A stretch of 64,000 bases of DNA, taken from assembly GCA_009733715.1 (NCBI GenBank), contig WMKJ01000039.1, positions 41,866 through 105,865 of the forward strand, given 5' to 3'. Positions 48,741-60,525 of this stretch are shown here, in pieces. The position numbers and the translations under genes are program-made. This DNA comes from Herpomyces periplanetae (taxonomy: Eukaryota > Ascomycota > Laboulbeniomycetes > Herpomycetales > Herpomycetaceae). The notes beneath the pieces were generated by a model. It made no database searches. It was given only the letters and a program-made list of their open reading frames with translations, and was not told where the DNA came from. Every line of letters starts with the position of its first letter. The first letter of the stretch is position 1.

Positions 48741-49258
48741 AGCGCGAGCGCAAGAGCGTGATGATTTGGACAAATTTTAGAGTGATTGCCAAGTTATTTG
48801 CTTGTTTGGTATAGTAAAAAGCAAGAAAAAAGTACTTGTTCCCTATGCCAATAAACAAACTGATAACGATGTATAAATTGAGTGACGTGACGTTTAACCG
48901 GGTTAACGGAACGGCTATTAAACTATATGGCAAAGTGTGGAATAAAGTATAGCCGAGGGAAAATCAGTGCATACTCAAAGGATTAGAGTCTAATGCTAGT
49001 AGAACAACAGATGTTGCACGAGAAATTAGAATAGAAGAGAGAATTCGTGAGTGGATGTTTGCATTCAACCTAGTAAATTGCGTGGAGTGGCCGAGGACTA
49101 TCAGTTCACCGCGTTTAACAAAATAATTACGTGATCTTAGTGCCGTTGGACCAAATAGTGAGCGAAGATGGGACGATGGTGACGGTGAAGGCGATGATGC
49201 GAGTGCAGGTGAAGGCGAGGGGGGAGACAAGGACGATCATCGCGAGCCGTGCTATGCT

Positions 49259-49278
49259 GTGTTGTGTTGTGTTGTGTT
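49259..49278 (+). repeat. (GTGTT)4 microsatellite
   Basis: Four perfect GTGTT pentamers in intergenic DNA. Confidence 0.85.
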
Positions 49279-49673
49279 GGCTATTCTACGACACTATCAA
49301 GGAACATGATAGTAAGCCCTCAATCTCCTTTCTTAGTAGACCAACGGGAAAAGCTAGCATGAATAGTCAAGTTTAGCAGAGATTAGTTTATAAGGCGAGC
49401 GCATAATCCAGACTAGCTAGCCGATCAACACGTCTGAAACCCCTAGCTGGGACGAAGGATGTGAGACCTGTCACGATGTTATCATATACAACAGGTTAAG
49501 GTAAAAATAAAAAAGCTTCAAGGAATCAACTCATGACAGCCTTGTGTATAAATGTTTTGGACGGACGGGATATACGAGTATACATTAATGGCGGGATGAT
49601 GTTGCTGGAATGTATGCGCAGAATGAACGCGATAACGTTTAACTTTATCTTGACGTCCATGTTGAATCTCACG

Positions 49674-49738
49674 CACACGAACACGAACACGAACACGAAT
49701 CCGTATACGTACATGTACACGTACACGTACACGTACAT
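49674..49738 (+). repeat. (ACACGA)n and (TACACG)n hexamer tracts
   Basis: About four ACACGA-like units, a short interruption, then a GTACAC/ACGTAC hexamer array. Strand-symmetric GTAC content makes the second part partly self-complementary. Confidence 0.75.
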
Positions 49739-49965
49739 GAATGCTTGACTACTCTGTTTCACGAGTAAAAATCTCCGGTCTGGTGTATCCGTGATCGTGC
49801 GTGCATGCATGCGTGTGCGTCGTGGGGAAGTTTGGCAAACCTGTTCACAATATACGACGGGACGGGGAAAGTTTGATAACACGATAATCCCTAGGTAAAC
49901 TGTCTACTGAATTGTATACCCTTTCCTAGGACAATTAAGCCATTCTGGGCAAGATTCGTTTGACA

Positions 49966-50010
49966 CAACGCAACGCAACGCAATGCAATGCAATGCGATG
50001 TAATGCAACG
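49966..50010 (+). repeat. Pentamer array (CAACG)3(CAATG)3 plus variants
   Basis: Nine consecutive pentamers: three CAACG, three CAATG, then CGATG, TAATG and CAACG. Grouping of variants suggests stepwise expansion after point mutation. Confidence 0.85.
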
Positions 50011-51195
50011 AGTAATAAATAATGGTAACAATGTCAACAAGGTTATCGTGCTTCATTTTACGCAATTTTGCAATTGTAAACTAGTCGCCGTAAAGACGAG
50101 ACTAACAGATACGTGCACGCTGTGAACCATCGTCAAGTTTTGTCTCTGATGTGAAAATATCCACGCTAAGTTGGTAGATTGGACAGGCGGTGGGATTAAT
50201 TGCCAGGTAAAACCCTCTCATCCCCTTCCAGTTCCCAAACCTCTTCAACTGAGCAACCCTTCAACCTAACAATACGGCTTTTCCTTTACAAGTGAACCAT
50301 CGTCGTACTACACAAAGGTAAACCACGGCTGGAGCGATAAATGATCCATGTAAAGTTACTTACCCGTGTACTTCGCTATCCCCTACACTTTCTCGTAGTT
50401 GGTACACGCCAGTATATACCACTGTGCTTAAATTTTTATTCTAAACTAAATATCGTCAGCCCCTAGACCTTCTAACGTATATTTAACCCATACGTTAATA
50501 CCTTGGACAAAGGCAGCCATAACGAGTTCATCGAGAGTGTGTACGCTCGCAACATTTTTACCTTAAAAGTTTACCATTTTTGTCTCACGATACAAGCATA
50601 CAATACAGTACACCAAACATATACGACGCGCAATGCAGGTAAGCGGACTAGCAAAATCACATTTTCATGGCCTAAACAACGCCATTCGTCTATCCACTTA
50701 CGCCCATTTATTGAATTCACACCCGCCGCCTGTACTCATGTACACGAGCTAATTAGCCATGTCTCCAGTTGTTAATTCCATCTAGTTAGTTAGAATTGTT
50801 CACTCCATGTTGGATTAGCGGACCTAACGGTAGCTCTCACGTACGATCCATAATACATATACAAATACAAATACATTATATCAAACTAACGATCAAAACT
50901 AAAGATACTTTTGCATGTATTAGCATATGTACCATCGCAGATACGGATTTTATAATATTTAACGACACCATATTCATCTACTCAGTCATGCTTCACGAAC
51001 AAAATACCTCGATACTAAACGCTTTATCCACCATTTCCAAAATAAAGTTGCACCATCGCCGCCACCACTTCATAAACTCTCATCTATTAATTCTCGCCTG
51101 TCCCACGTACCAGCTAGTTGACAAGTGTATACCGAAAGGTCGAAAACTTGGTGTAACTTGAGCTAACTGCAATCTGCAAAGAGGATTGAGGTTAG

Positions 51196-51400
51196 CTTGT
51201 CCGCGAGAAAATGGGAAGATTTAGATCCGCAAAAGAAAGTAGACCAGCGTACAAAGCTCAGTATATCATTCAGAACTCCATTGGTTGTGTCGCTCGGAAT
51301 CGGGCTGGCACTAATTGGAATCTTCCCATCATCAATTCAGGCCGGTCCAGCCCAATCAAATCAAATCCACTTCCACGACAAGCAAACCCATACAATGTAA
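51196..51400 (+). other. Candidate internal exon of a small membrane protein
   Basis: A CTAAC branch-like sequence (51161-51166 region) and a TTAG acceptor are followed by a frame reading WEDLDPQKKVDQRTKLSISF and a hydrophobic stretch (PLVVSLGIGLALIGIF), a charged-then-membrane pattern. The frame ends at 51400, where a GTAATG donor-like sequence overlaps the stop. No upstream start or downstream exon was identified and the family is not recognised. Confidence 0.3.
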
Positions 51401-51985
51401 TGCCACTACCCGTTCAAACCAATTTTCCAGCTTCAAATCCTTACACCTTCACCTATACATCTCGAAATTTTACCATCCCGCCTTGCCCCTTTACCCTACA
51501 GAAGCAGCTCCAACTTTTCGCATTCATCATTTCCCTGAATGTCCCTACGTACACTCAAGTTAAGGACAAAATGATTCCACGGCCCGACCCGAGAAATAAA
51601 GTTTAAAGCGTGTATCCATTTAACAGAGGTCATCACTTACATTTCCACCCGCACTCACTTGTTCAGTGTAAAGCTTCTCTTGATTTTATTCATTACTATT
51701 CCATCATTTACTCTGGATGAAATGATTTAGAATACACCAGTAAACTTCAGTGCCCTTGCTCCCTTAATCCAGTATTCAAACAAGCATCTATGGCTTGTAT
51801 ACTTTCTAATCCCATGGAGACATATGTTGGATAGACCCCTTTCACAATCCTTCTATTTCATTTGGTTGGGCTGCATCATTTTTCGTAGTTTTCCAATCCA
51901 TACTTCTCATTAACTTTTTACATTCTTAATCCCTTTCATCATATATTCTCCCTACCTCATCCCGTATTCCCCAACTTGCAACTTT

Positions 51986-54900
51986 TCACGCTTTGACACA
52001 TCGTTCACGAAATCCAATTCCCGGAATATTGCTGCGCAACAGTAAACTGCTGGCTATAACGCTAACGCTAGATAATGCCATTATCAACGCTGCCCAAGCT
52101 GGTTCCAATCTTATATGCTTGCTGTTTGCTCGAAATGGATACAATACTCCTGCTGCTATTGGCATGGCCAAAATATTGTAAACTGCAGCCCAAATAAAAT
52201 TAAACCAAACTCTGCGAAACACTAGTCGCGCTAAGTCAATCAGTAACAATACTGCCTTCAAGTCTGACTGAATAAGTATAAAATCTGCACTTGACATGGC
52301 AATATCGCTACCTGACCCAATTGCTATTCCAACATCTGCTGCACTAAGTGCTGGTGAATCGTTAATTCCATCTCCAACCATCGATACATGTGCATTTTTT
52401 TTGGAATTTTGTAACCAACGTATTTTCTGCGCCTTTTCTTCTGGCAAAACACCCGCTAAAACATTTCCTCTGGGAATGCCGATTTGTTGTGCTACTGCCA
52501 GCGCCGTTGTCGCATTATCCCCACTTAACATCCAAACGTCAATGTTTCTCTCCTGAAGCGCCTTTATCACACCTCTTGCTTCCTTTCTTATTGCATCTGA
52601 TATTCCTAGAATTCCATAAACTTTAAAGCCCTCCCCCTCCTCCTTCACTGCTTCATCATTGTCTTTTTCTTCATTCAAACTCATAAGTTTCACCGTTTTG
52701 CTCCCCGATGAATCACTTCCTTCTTCACTATACTGCTTCACTGGTGTCTTTTTCCCACTCTTCACTACTTTCACTGCTATAATTATCACACTTCGCCCAA
52801 GTGATTCCCACGTTGCTAATATCATTTGGACGTTCCTATCAATCGACACTAAATGCTTCATTAATAACCGGTTATTCCCCATTAATATTCGAACCTCTTG
52901 CCCTCTTTCACTCCCCCACCTCCCCGTGTTTCCCTTAATCATAAATATTCCCTCCATTCCCATCCCAGGGACTTCCACCAATTCCACCATTTCAATCTGT
53001 AAGTCATCCTTCACTATACACTTGTCTACGTTTGTATCATGTATTCCTGGCGTTTGTTCTATCAAATCATTTTGCCTCCTTGACGTAGCCGTTCCATTTC
53101 TCTTTTCTTTCAACTTTTTCAATTCCGCATCACAGTATGTTAAAACTGCCCTTGCGATAACATGGCCACTATTACTCTCAACTTTCTTTGCCATTATCAT
53201 AATTTCTTGCTCATACCCTTCTACCAATATTAAACTTTCCGTTACCCTTGGATTTCCTCCTTCTGTTAATGTTCCTGTCTTATCAAATACAACAATGTTC
53301 AATGAACTGGCCTCCTGAAATGCTTCACCTCCACTCTTAACAAGTATACCATGTTGTGCTGCTAATCCGCCACCAACAAAAAGTGCCGTCGGGGCTGCTA
53401 ATCCAATCCCACAAGGACATGCTATAACAAATACAGCAATCGCAAATCGTAAACTCCATAATGCGTACCCCTCATCCGTGCTGTCCACATAATCGTCCTG
53501 TAGAAATCCACATTTCCCCAATGAGAACCAAACTGCCCACGTTACCATTGCGATCAATATCACAACTGGAACAAATTGTGACGTTATTATATCAGCCGCC
53601 CTCTCAACGGGCGCTCGACGAGTTTGTCCTTCTCGTACAACTCGGATTATTTGATCCAACATACTACTCCCTTCTGTCGACGTTACTCTCATATCAATTG
53701 GCCCCCCAATATTTACCGTACCGCTGTAAACCATATCTCCAATACTTTTATCTGCCGGTCGACTTTCTCCCGTTAAACTACTTTCATTAAACTTGGATCG
53801 TCCTTCCACTACTATCCCATCCATAGGTGGGGTTCCTCCTACGTGTACTCGCACAATATCACCAACATCAATCCAATCAATTGAAACTTTAACACCCGAA
53901 TAATCATTCCCTTCAATTAACGTAGCCTCTTTAGGCCGCAGTCTACCCAGTTTTGTAACTGCATCACCCGTTTTAGCCTTGCTATATGCCTCTAAAAACC
54001 TTCCAATTAGCAAAAAAAGCATTAGGAAAATTACTGAATCAAAGTAATATGTTCTTCCTGTCGCCATACTGTCAACTGGTTCAGGTGTCATTGTCATTGC
54101 ACCAGTCGGAAAATTAGACGGTGCAAAGTTTTTGGCCAGTGTGGTGTGGCGACATGATCTTGTTTCGTAAGCTTGAATTACTCTATTTGACCTTGAAAGT
54201 AAGTTTGAAACGTCAAAATCACAACCCTCAAATTCAGTATTTTGTGGTTGATTATTTAAAGCTAAAGCGTTACTAGGTTCGAAATGTTGGAATAGCTGAA
54301 CATTTCTATCCATCGAAGGAAGGGCTACCGATACCTGAGAATGTGATAAATGAACCCATCGTGGTACAACTTTTGATGCTAACATTGGATGTTGGTCATG
54401 AGAATTACCAAAGCTTGGGTATTTCAACATTCCGTGATGTTTTCGGACCTCAGCGTCTCGTATAGCACTCAAAATTAGCTCTAAAATGCTACTGAAGTAA
54501 GCTATTGTAGTACCAAGACTCATCAATAAATTCATGCTTCCGAAGCGAATAAATCGATTTAAAATGGGCACCTTACTACCCCGTCTCCACATTGATCGGA
54601 TTTCTCCCCATGCTTTGCGATGATACATATCAGCGGCAAAAAAGTATACTGGAGTAGATAGGAAGAATAAAGCCCATGTAGATCGACTAACTGTGCTAAT
54701 CCATAAGGGTTTCGACATAAACTTTCGCGCTGGATTATTTTCATCAAGCAGCATATCACAAACAATACCAATGATAAATGCAGGTATAGCGATAATGGAG
54801 CACAATGTAATTCGTATTAAAATTTGTAACCTGTCCTTACGTTGAAGATCTCTGCTTCGATCCTCGATTGTGGGGGGATGGAATATACTAGGTCGAAATA

Positions 54901-56497
54901 TTGGGTCAATGGAAGTAATAAACTCCAGTATAGTTCGAATGGTAAACTCTCCGGGCCTTGGTGAGTACTTTATCTTAAAAACAGGATCATTTAGAGTGGC
55001 GATTTTTTGGAAAGAAACTTCATTTTTAAACATTTTCTCGAATGCATCCACAATTTTGGTTGAACAATGACGACAATACATCCCGTCGATTCGGATAAAG
55101 ACGGTTCTTTGAACATTCATTTCTTCTGCGATTAAAGCATTGACCACATTTTGAAAAACGGGTTCGAAACCCGCATCTTTGATTGTGTCGGTAATTTTGA
55201 CCAAATTTGTTTTATCCTTGAATACAATTATACCGCTTGATTCGATGAGGTTAATGTTAACTTGTTCGATAAAGGTTAATTGAGTTAATACGTTTGTTAA
55301 ACTTGCGACGCATGCCGCACACGTCATTCCACAGATAATATAAGTAGCTTTCCAGATATCGCCTCCACCTTCGGCAATTTTAGTCCTGCGTTTATCCGTA
55401 GACTCGACTTCATCGAGTGAGAGTACAGAACAGTCGAAACCGGTTTGTTTAACAGTTGAAAGTATTTCTTCCAAGCGGTGTTTCCCATCGAATACGGTGA
55501 CAGCACTATGCGTGAGTAACGATACATCAATTGAGCGTATGTAAGCGAGTTCTTCAACGGCTCGAGTGATACAACCAACGCACGCTGAGCATGTCATACC
55601 GGAAATACTTAAGACCAACCTGTAGGACGATGTGGTGGAAGGTGTGTCCATGAGGATAAAATTGACATCTTTACTCAAACTGGAGTCACTCAAATTTGCG
55701 GTGCCGTGAGATAAGTTCTCATCTTTTGGTATAGCAGACATTTTAGGGGATTTGGCATCGGAGGAACTCACATCACTAGAGTCGGACTTATACATTTCAC
55801 TATTAATTGGAAGTTTAAGGCCAGCGTCAACTTGGCATTCGACACAATTTTGAGAATGTTTATCCATTTTAGCGACGGTGCTATCGTCATCGGACGAAGA
55901 CATATTCGCAAGTAATGGACGAGATTCACTGGAGACAGCCATATCTTTGGAGGGGGGTGAAATCATTTTCTTAACTTTCCATGACTTGCATCTAGCAACG
56001 GCTCTTTCTAAGCTGGATTCCCATCCAGCTTCATCGATAGCACGAGGGGGAACGACAAGTATTTCACGAGTTTGGCCAGGTCTCTTTTCGAATATACTAT
56101 GAATTTCAAAGCCTTCGGCTTCTAGAGCGTTGGATATAATTTGTCGTGTAAGTTCCGAAGGGTGATTCACGACTAATGAATGAGAAACAATGGAAGTTGA
56201 AAGGGTAGTTGGGGGAGGATCAAGCATCATCAAGGTTCTGGTAATGGTTCCTACGCAAGATGGGCAATGAAGATTAGATAAAAAGAATGTAGTTATCAAA
56301 TCATCTGATTGATTGCTGTTACGAAATTGATCCACGTTTGAATTTAGGTGATGATGGGAGGCGCGATGGGCTTTTGCGATTAATGAAGAGTCGACATTAT
56401 GAGCGACGGAGCGTGACTTTGGGTTCGGGGGCGTTTCGAGGGTAGATCCGGCGCTTTCATATTCAGAACATTGAGAAGAATCGGTAGGAAAGGTCAT
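51986..56497 (-). CDS. Copper-transporting P1B-type ATPase, CrpA/CRP1-like, 1503 aa
   Basis: Family: P1B-1 ATPases pump Cu(I) across membranes. Four N-terminal metal-binding domains carry CxxC: CPSC (about residue 80), CSAC (305), CAAC (394) and CRHC (477). The core then shows several transmembrane helices, SLTGES (about 910), the membrane ion-site CPC in ACPCGIGLAAPTALFVGGG (about 1025), the phosphorylation site DKTGTLT (about 1070) and VGDGINDSPAL (about 1377), with two C-terminal helices. CPCGIGL rather than CPCALGL is, as I recall, typical of the copper-exporting Crp1/CrpA clade of fungi, so plasma-membrane copper detoxification is more likely than Golgi loading (Ccc2); this is inference. 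The usual SxHP nucleotide-site motif reads SGHVIA, keeping His but not Pro. Acidic, Ser-rich linkers between metal-binding domains lengthen the protein. Intronless; ATG at 56497. Confidence 0.88.
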   Translation of the reverse strand: MTFPTDSSQCSEYESAGSTLETPPNPKSRSVAHNVDSSLIAKAHRASHHHLNSNVDQFRNSNQSDDLITTFFLSNLHCPSCVGTITRTLMMLDPPPTTLSTSIVSHSLVVNHPSELTRQIISNALEAEGFEIHSIFEKRPGQTREILVVPPRAIDEAGWESSLERAVARCKSWKVKKMISPPSKDMAVSSESRPLLANMSSSDDDSTVAKMDKHSQNCVECQVDAGLKLPINSEMYKSDSSDVSSSDAKSPKMSAIPKDENLSHGTANLSDSSLSKDVNFILMDTPSTTSSYRLVLSISGMTCSACVGCITRAVEELAYIRSIDVSLLTHSAVTVFDGKHRLEEILSTVKQTGFDCSVLSLDEVESTDKRRTKIAEGGGDIWKATYIICGMTCAACVASLTNVLTQLTFIEQVNINLIESSGIIVFKDKTNLVKITDTIKDAGFEPVFQNVVNALIAEEMNVQRTVFIRIDGMYCRHCSTKIVDAFEKMFKNEVSFQKIATLNDPVFKIKYSPRPGEFTIRTILEFITSIDPIFRPSIFHPPTIEDRSRDLQRKDRLQILIRITLCSIIAIPAFIIGIVCDMLLDENNPARKFMSKPLWISTVSRSTWALFFLSTPVYFFAADMYHRKAWGEIRSMWRRGSKVPILNRFIRFGSMNLLMSLGTTIAYFSSILELILSAIRDAEVRKHHGMLKYPSFGNSHDQHPMLASKVVPRWVHLSHSQVSVALPSMDRNVQLFQHFEPSNALALNNQPQNTEFEGCDFDVSNLLSRSNRVIQAYETRSCRHTTLAKNFAPSNFPTGAMTMTPEPVDSMATGRTYYFDSVIFLMLFLLIGRFLEAYSKAKTGDAVTKLGRLRPKEATLIEGNDYSGVKVSIDWIDVGDIVRVHVGGTPPMDGIVVEGRSKFNESSLTGESRPADKSIGDMVYSGTVNIGGPIDMRVTSTEGSSMLDQIIRVVREGQTRRAPVERAADIITSQFVPVVILIAMVTWAVWFSLGKCGFLQDDYVDSTDEGYALWSLRFAIAVFVIACPCGIGLAAPTALFVGGGLAAQHGILVKSGGEAFQEASSLNIVVFDKTGTLTEGGNPRVTESLILVEGYEQEIMIMAKKVESNSGHVIARAVLTYCDAELKKLKEKRNGTATSRRQNDLIEQTPGIHDTNVDKCIVKDDLQIEMVELVEVPGMGMEGIFMIKGNTGRWGSERGQEVRILMGNNRLLMKHLVSIDRNVQMILATWESLGRSVIIIAVKVVKSGKKTPVKQYSEEGSDSSGSKTVKLMSLNEEKDNDEAVKEEGEGFKVYGILGISDAIRKEARGVIKALQERNIDVWMLSGDNATTALAVAQQIGIPRGNVLAGVLPEEKAQKIRWLQNSKKNAHVSMVGDGINDSPALSAADVGIAIGSGSDIAMSSADFILIQSDLKAVLLLIDLARLVFRRVWFNFIWAAVYNILAMPIAAGVLYPFRANSKHIRLEPAWAALIMALSSVSVIASSLLLRSNIPGIGFRERCVKA

Positions 56498-59400
56498 GAT
56501 GAAGCTAAACGATGGAGAAAAAGTGAGTGATATATTGGGCGAAGTAAATAATGAAGGTTAAGAGAAGCTAGATGGAAGTTGTTCCGAAAGGGTAAAATTG
56601 GTTAAGGAAAGAGAAACAAGAAAGCGATTGACTTTTATTCAATCATTTGGAAGATTTTGTATTATGATAAATAAACAAATTCTATCGGGTAAATTTTCAA
56701 AATACGTAGAAATGATGAGTATAGGTATACAATTCAACTTTCAAAAGAGCGGAACTTTGCGATAGCAGTTGTGAAGTGGGTGTGTGCGTGGGAACGGGGG
56801 GGTACGATAGCATCGAAATTTTATTTTTATAAAATATTTCAACCTGATAAAAATTTAACAAAGAGAAATTTAAATTTAAACCAATTTTTTATAACATAAA
56901 AATAACTTTGGTAGAAGGTTTGTAGATAATCTGTAAGCTTTTGCTAGTCGCACTACACCGAAAGAAAATTGGAAGATGACAACGATCGTCATCAACTCAC
57001 GTGATTACAAAACCTGAGGATTGTGATGGGATGGGAGTATGGGAACTTGGAGAAGATCAAATGGAGGGTTGGCAGTGATGAGGGACAGTTACAAGATGTT
57101 TGAAGAAAGTTTATCAAGAGCTGAAATTGGGATGGGAGTGTACTCTACAACTAATGTGCGGTGTACGATATGGGGTAAAGAGAGTAGCTAGAGAATTGAT
57201 GACAGGAGAGGTAATATTCAATACATCAGTGCACATGAGGGGAGACGTAGATGTGGTAGTTGTTAAAGAACGGGAGGATGTGATAAACTAATGAACGGTT
57301 CAAGTTTTTGAGAGTAGTTGTCAAGCGGTAAAAGTAAGCTAGACTGGCTATAGCTGGCAAAGTTGACTTAACCAGATAACATGTGGCAATATTTAATTGG
57401 ATTTTCCAAGTCAGTTGTCGATGAGCATGAACAATTTATCCAAGTACGACCCTTTAGACCAGATTTATTCCATTTCACCCTGGACATTTTGATAATTTAT
57501 CAAGAAAAAACACAGTATATACACGAAACTGAGCGAATTGTGTAGCCTTTGAAAAGTAAGTCGGGTAAACGTATCACAATGATGGGTGGATTGTGAAACA
57601 TGATGTATTATTTTTTGGAATTATTTGAGTAAACAAAATCGAGGCACACAGGTAAAAATGATTCACCTGAGTAGATGTCAGGTTATATAAAGGTAGGTGT
57701 ATGTGGAAAGGTGAATTAGTAGGAAATTCTTGCATATTTTACCTGCATGAATTTGAGCGAGAGATCATCGAGGAGATTATGCAACGGTGGGAGGGTAAGT
57801 TGGACATGAGATTGGGAGAGTAGTAGATAAGTGGAATTATAGACCGAAGCTTTAACGAAAAGTTATTTTACAGAACAGTTGTGTAGAGTAGAGGTGAAGA
57901 AGAGAAGGTAGGATTATTTTGGGAGTATATACCGCACCACATGGTCAAATAAGCGTGGGGATAATATGGAGCTTACGGGCAAATTTGCCTGAGTGCAAAG
58001 TGATCATTCTTGGGGCATATGGAGAGAGAAGTAGCAGCGGTGGTGGGATAAGGTGTGTATGAATATGACGAAGTAGAGGGATTGGTAGGATAAAAGACTT
58101 GAAAATTTTGGAAGATTGGGAATTACGTTGTTAAGGAGGGGGAAGAGGTTGATCTTGGTGGTTGAGTAGATGGTATTTTAGGCAATATTTATTCTGGGTG
58201 TACACGTTCTCGGATAAGATTGCGTATGAGGGTAAATGAATACGTTGAGGTAGGCAAAATGGTTGATGGGGGGGAGGTTTACAGGTTGATTGAATGACGA
58301 TTGGGGAGTTCTAGGATTGAAAGTTGAATGAGTTGTTGCGAAAGGAAATAATTCAATGAAAAGAAGGCGGGAAACAAGAGTCTTTTGGAAACTCTGGAAC
58401 AAAAGTTGACTTGGCGAACGATAGGTAGTTAGAACGAGGGGTTAATGCTTGTTAACTTAATTTACATACGGAGCAATAAACGTAGATAAACGATGGTTTA
58501 CAGGTATGGGGTGATTAGACGAATTTTGTAATTGGTTGCAAGATCAACTTTGACGATGATGTGGATGGATAGTGGTAAGTTAACAGGCGGCAGTGGTCCA
58601 AAGGTGGACGGACGAATGGTTGGTATGCTCTAAGCCCCATGGGAAGGGAATATGTTCATTTTGAAGGTTAATACGTGCGACGGCGGCGGCAAAAGAAGTG
58701 TAAGCGCCGAATAGAACATGTTTGTAGGGTATAAAGAGTAGGTGATTGGATTAAAGGGGTTGGTTTGACGTTTTGAGATGATGATTAGTTAGTTTAGCCG
58801 TAAAAGACATGATTGATTTACGAAAGGGAGTATGGTAAGGGTGTGGCCTACTATTTCAATAAATTAGTTGGTACGAAGGTGTATGGAGTACCTAACATAA
58901 TGAAGTTAAAAGAACGGGTATTTTAAAAGGATTGGGATGTAGAAAGAGTTATGAACAAGGTGTAAGGGGGGGCCATTTCGGTCTAGTTAGTTGGAGAAGA
59001 ATGTATTTTGAGTTGGGGAAGGATGGGCAGGATAGAATAGAGAGAAGGTAGAGGGGATTGGATGAGGTGTAAGTGGAAAGATTCCGGGTAAATTTGTGGT
59101 ATGGTATGGTATGGTATGATTAGATCTGGAGGAGGTGGAGGTGGGAAGAATGATTGATTGATAGTAAAAGAAATTGATAAAAATTAACGAGTAGGTTGTT
59201 ACATTGGGGCGATAATTAACGGATTGTAAAGGATGGCAGAAACATGGTGAAGATAAATAGAATGTATGTGGTAAAGCAAATTTCGGGTATTATGCATGGG
59301 TTAAAATTGGAGAGTATGATTTGAAGTTTGGATGTATATGATGGTAGAGTGAGGAGGCCATGAGTGAAGTGTGAAGGATTGGAAGAGGAAGAGAAATAGG

Positions 59401-60525
59401 GAGGGAAGGGGATGGGGATGGCGATTGGAAGAATGGGTACGTAACGAGGAAATAAAGATTTTAAGGAAGTGGGTGAAAGGTGATTATAGACGAGGTTGTG
59501 GAGGAATAAATGAAATTTAAGGGAAGGGAGGTATGAAAAGGCGAGTAAGTTTGTTTAATGGATAGGAAGAGAATAGTTTATGACGGGAGGATGCATTAGA
59601 GTAGAATGAGATGAGAATTCAGGCAAGTTTAAAAAGATTGATATACAAAGCAAGCATGGAATGCGGTAGGAAATGATAATATAAGAGAACCCGTTAAGGA
59701 AGAGTAGGGGAAATATGAGGAAAAGTTTAGAGTGGACGGATGACGTGGGCTGACAAGAAAGAAGATATGAAACAAGGCTGGCTGCAAAAGAGAAGGTGGA
59801 GTGAGTGCAAAATAGAGTAGGTAGATAAGAGGAATGGGGAGGGGGAGGAGGAGGAGGAAGGGGAGGATGTGGAGGAAAAGGGTTGGGGAGAAAGGAATGA
59901 ATATGAAGTTGAGTAGAAGGGTATGTAAATGAGAATAGATTTGAAGTGGGATGTGTGGTAGGAGGAAGAATGGAAGAATGATAGAGTGAAAGAGTATATG
60001 CATTGATGCATGTATGGGTTGGTGAGAGAGGATAAACTCAAGGAAGGTTTGGGGAAGATAGGAAGAGAGGGGTTAGCTAGTTCCGGATGTAAATAAAAAA
60101 AGTAACCTAATGGATAGATAGGGACAAGATGATGAAGTAAATTAGCCGAGGTAGCGGTTAGGATGATTATCCAGTTTAACTACAGCCCGACAAGAAATCC
60201 GTTCATCCGTGTGTAGATTAAGTTATGTTGCAGAAGAGATAATAATAAAGCCTGATATTGCGTGGCTTAGGAGAGATGATAATGGAATAGTAGGATTGAT
60301 TAGAGGAGGTTCATAAATGTCTCGGTACGGATAGCCTGACTTGGAAGGGATTGGGGAGTGTTGGAGTGGAGTATGTTAAGGCGAGATGGGTTATAGATAG
60401 CAAGGGAGGAGGGAAAGTAAGAGGGAGTATAGGATAGGGAGAGGGGAGGGCAAGAAAGATACGAGCCGGAGGATACCGGCTCAAGTGGATAGGATGTATA
60501 GTGTGTATGACGTAAATGACACACA
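56498..60525. other. Long purine-rich intergenic region upstream of the copper ATPase gene
   Basis: No gene recognised. From about 57.6 kb the plus strand is strongly G/A-rich (for example 59341-59400 has 26 G and 2 C), so the ATPase sense strand is C/T-rich here. All open frames are short or low complexity. A (ATGGT)n pentamer run lies at 59098-59118. Confidence 0.5.
56997..57004. promoter_or_regulatory. TCACGTGA E-box-like palindrome upstream of the copper ATPase
   Basis: Palindromic octamer about 500 nt upstream of the ATPase ATG. Third perfect copy in the window. Confidence 0.35.

Larger units (their letters stand above)
47652..51985. other. Intergenic region with microsatellites and possible small exons
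   Basis: No gene is recognised with confidence. Low-complexity DNA is abundant (48.71, 49.26, 49.67-49.74 and 49.97-50.01 kb). Two short segments with good splice-site context are listed as candidate exons (48582-48674 minus, 51196-51400 plus). The stretch from about 51.3 to 51.98 kb is C/T-rich on the plus strand. Confidence 0.5.

Noticed and set aside
52659-53318. 219-codon plus-strand frame opposite the copper ATPase
   Set aside because: Shadow of the ATPase frame; Ser/Thr/Phe-rich complement of acidic and hydrophobic codons.
55150-55175. GGTTCGAAACCC resembling a tRNA B box
   Set aside because: It lies inside the ATPase coding sequence and no A box or cloverleaf fits around it.
59629-60041. 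Leu/Ser/Pro-rich minus-strand frames of about 105-124 codons
   Set aside because: They arise from the purine-rich plus strand, are low complexity, overlap each other in two frames and have no splice or start context.
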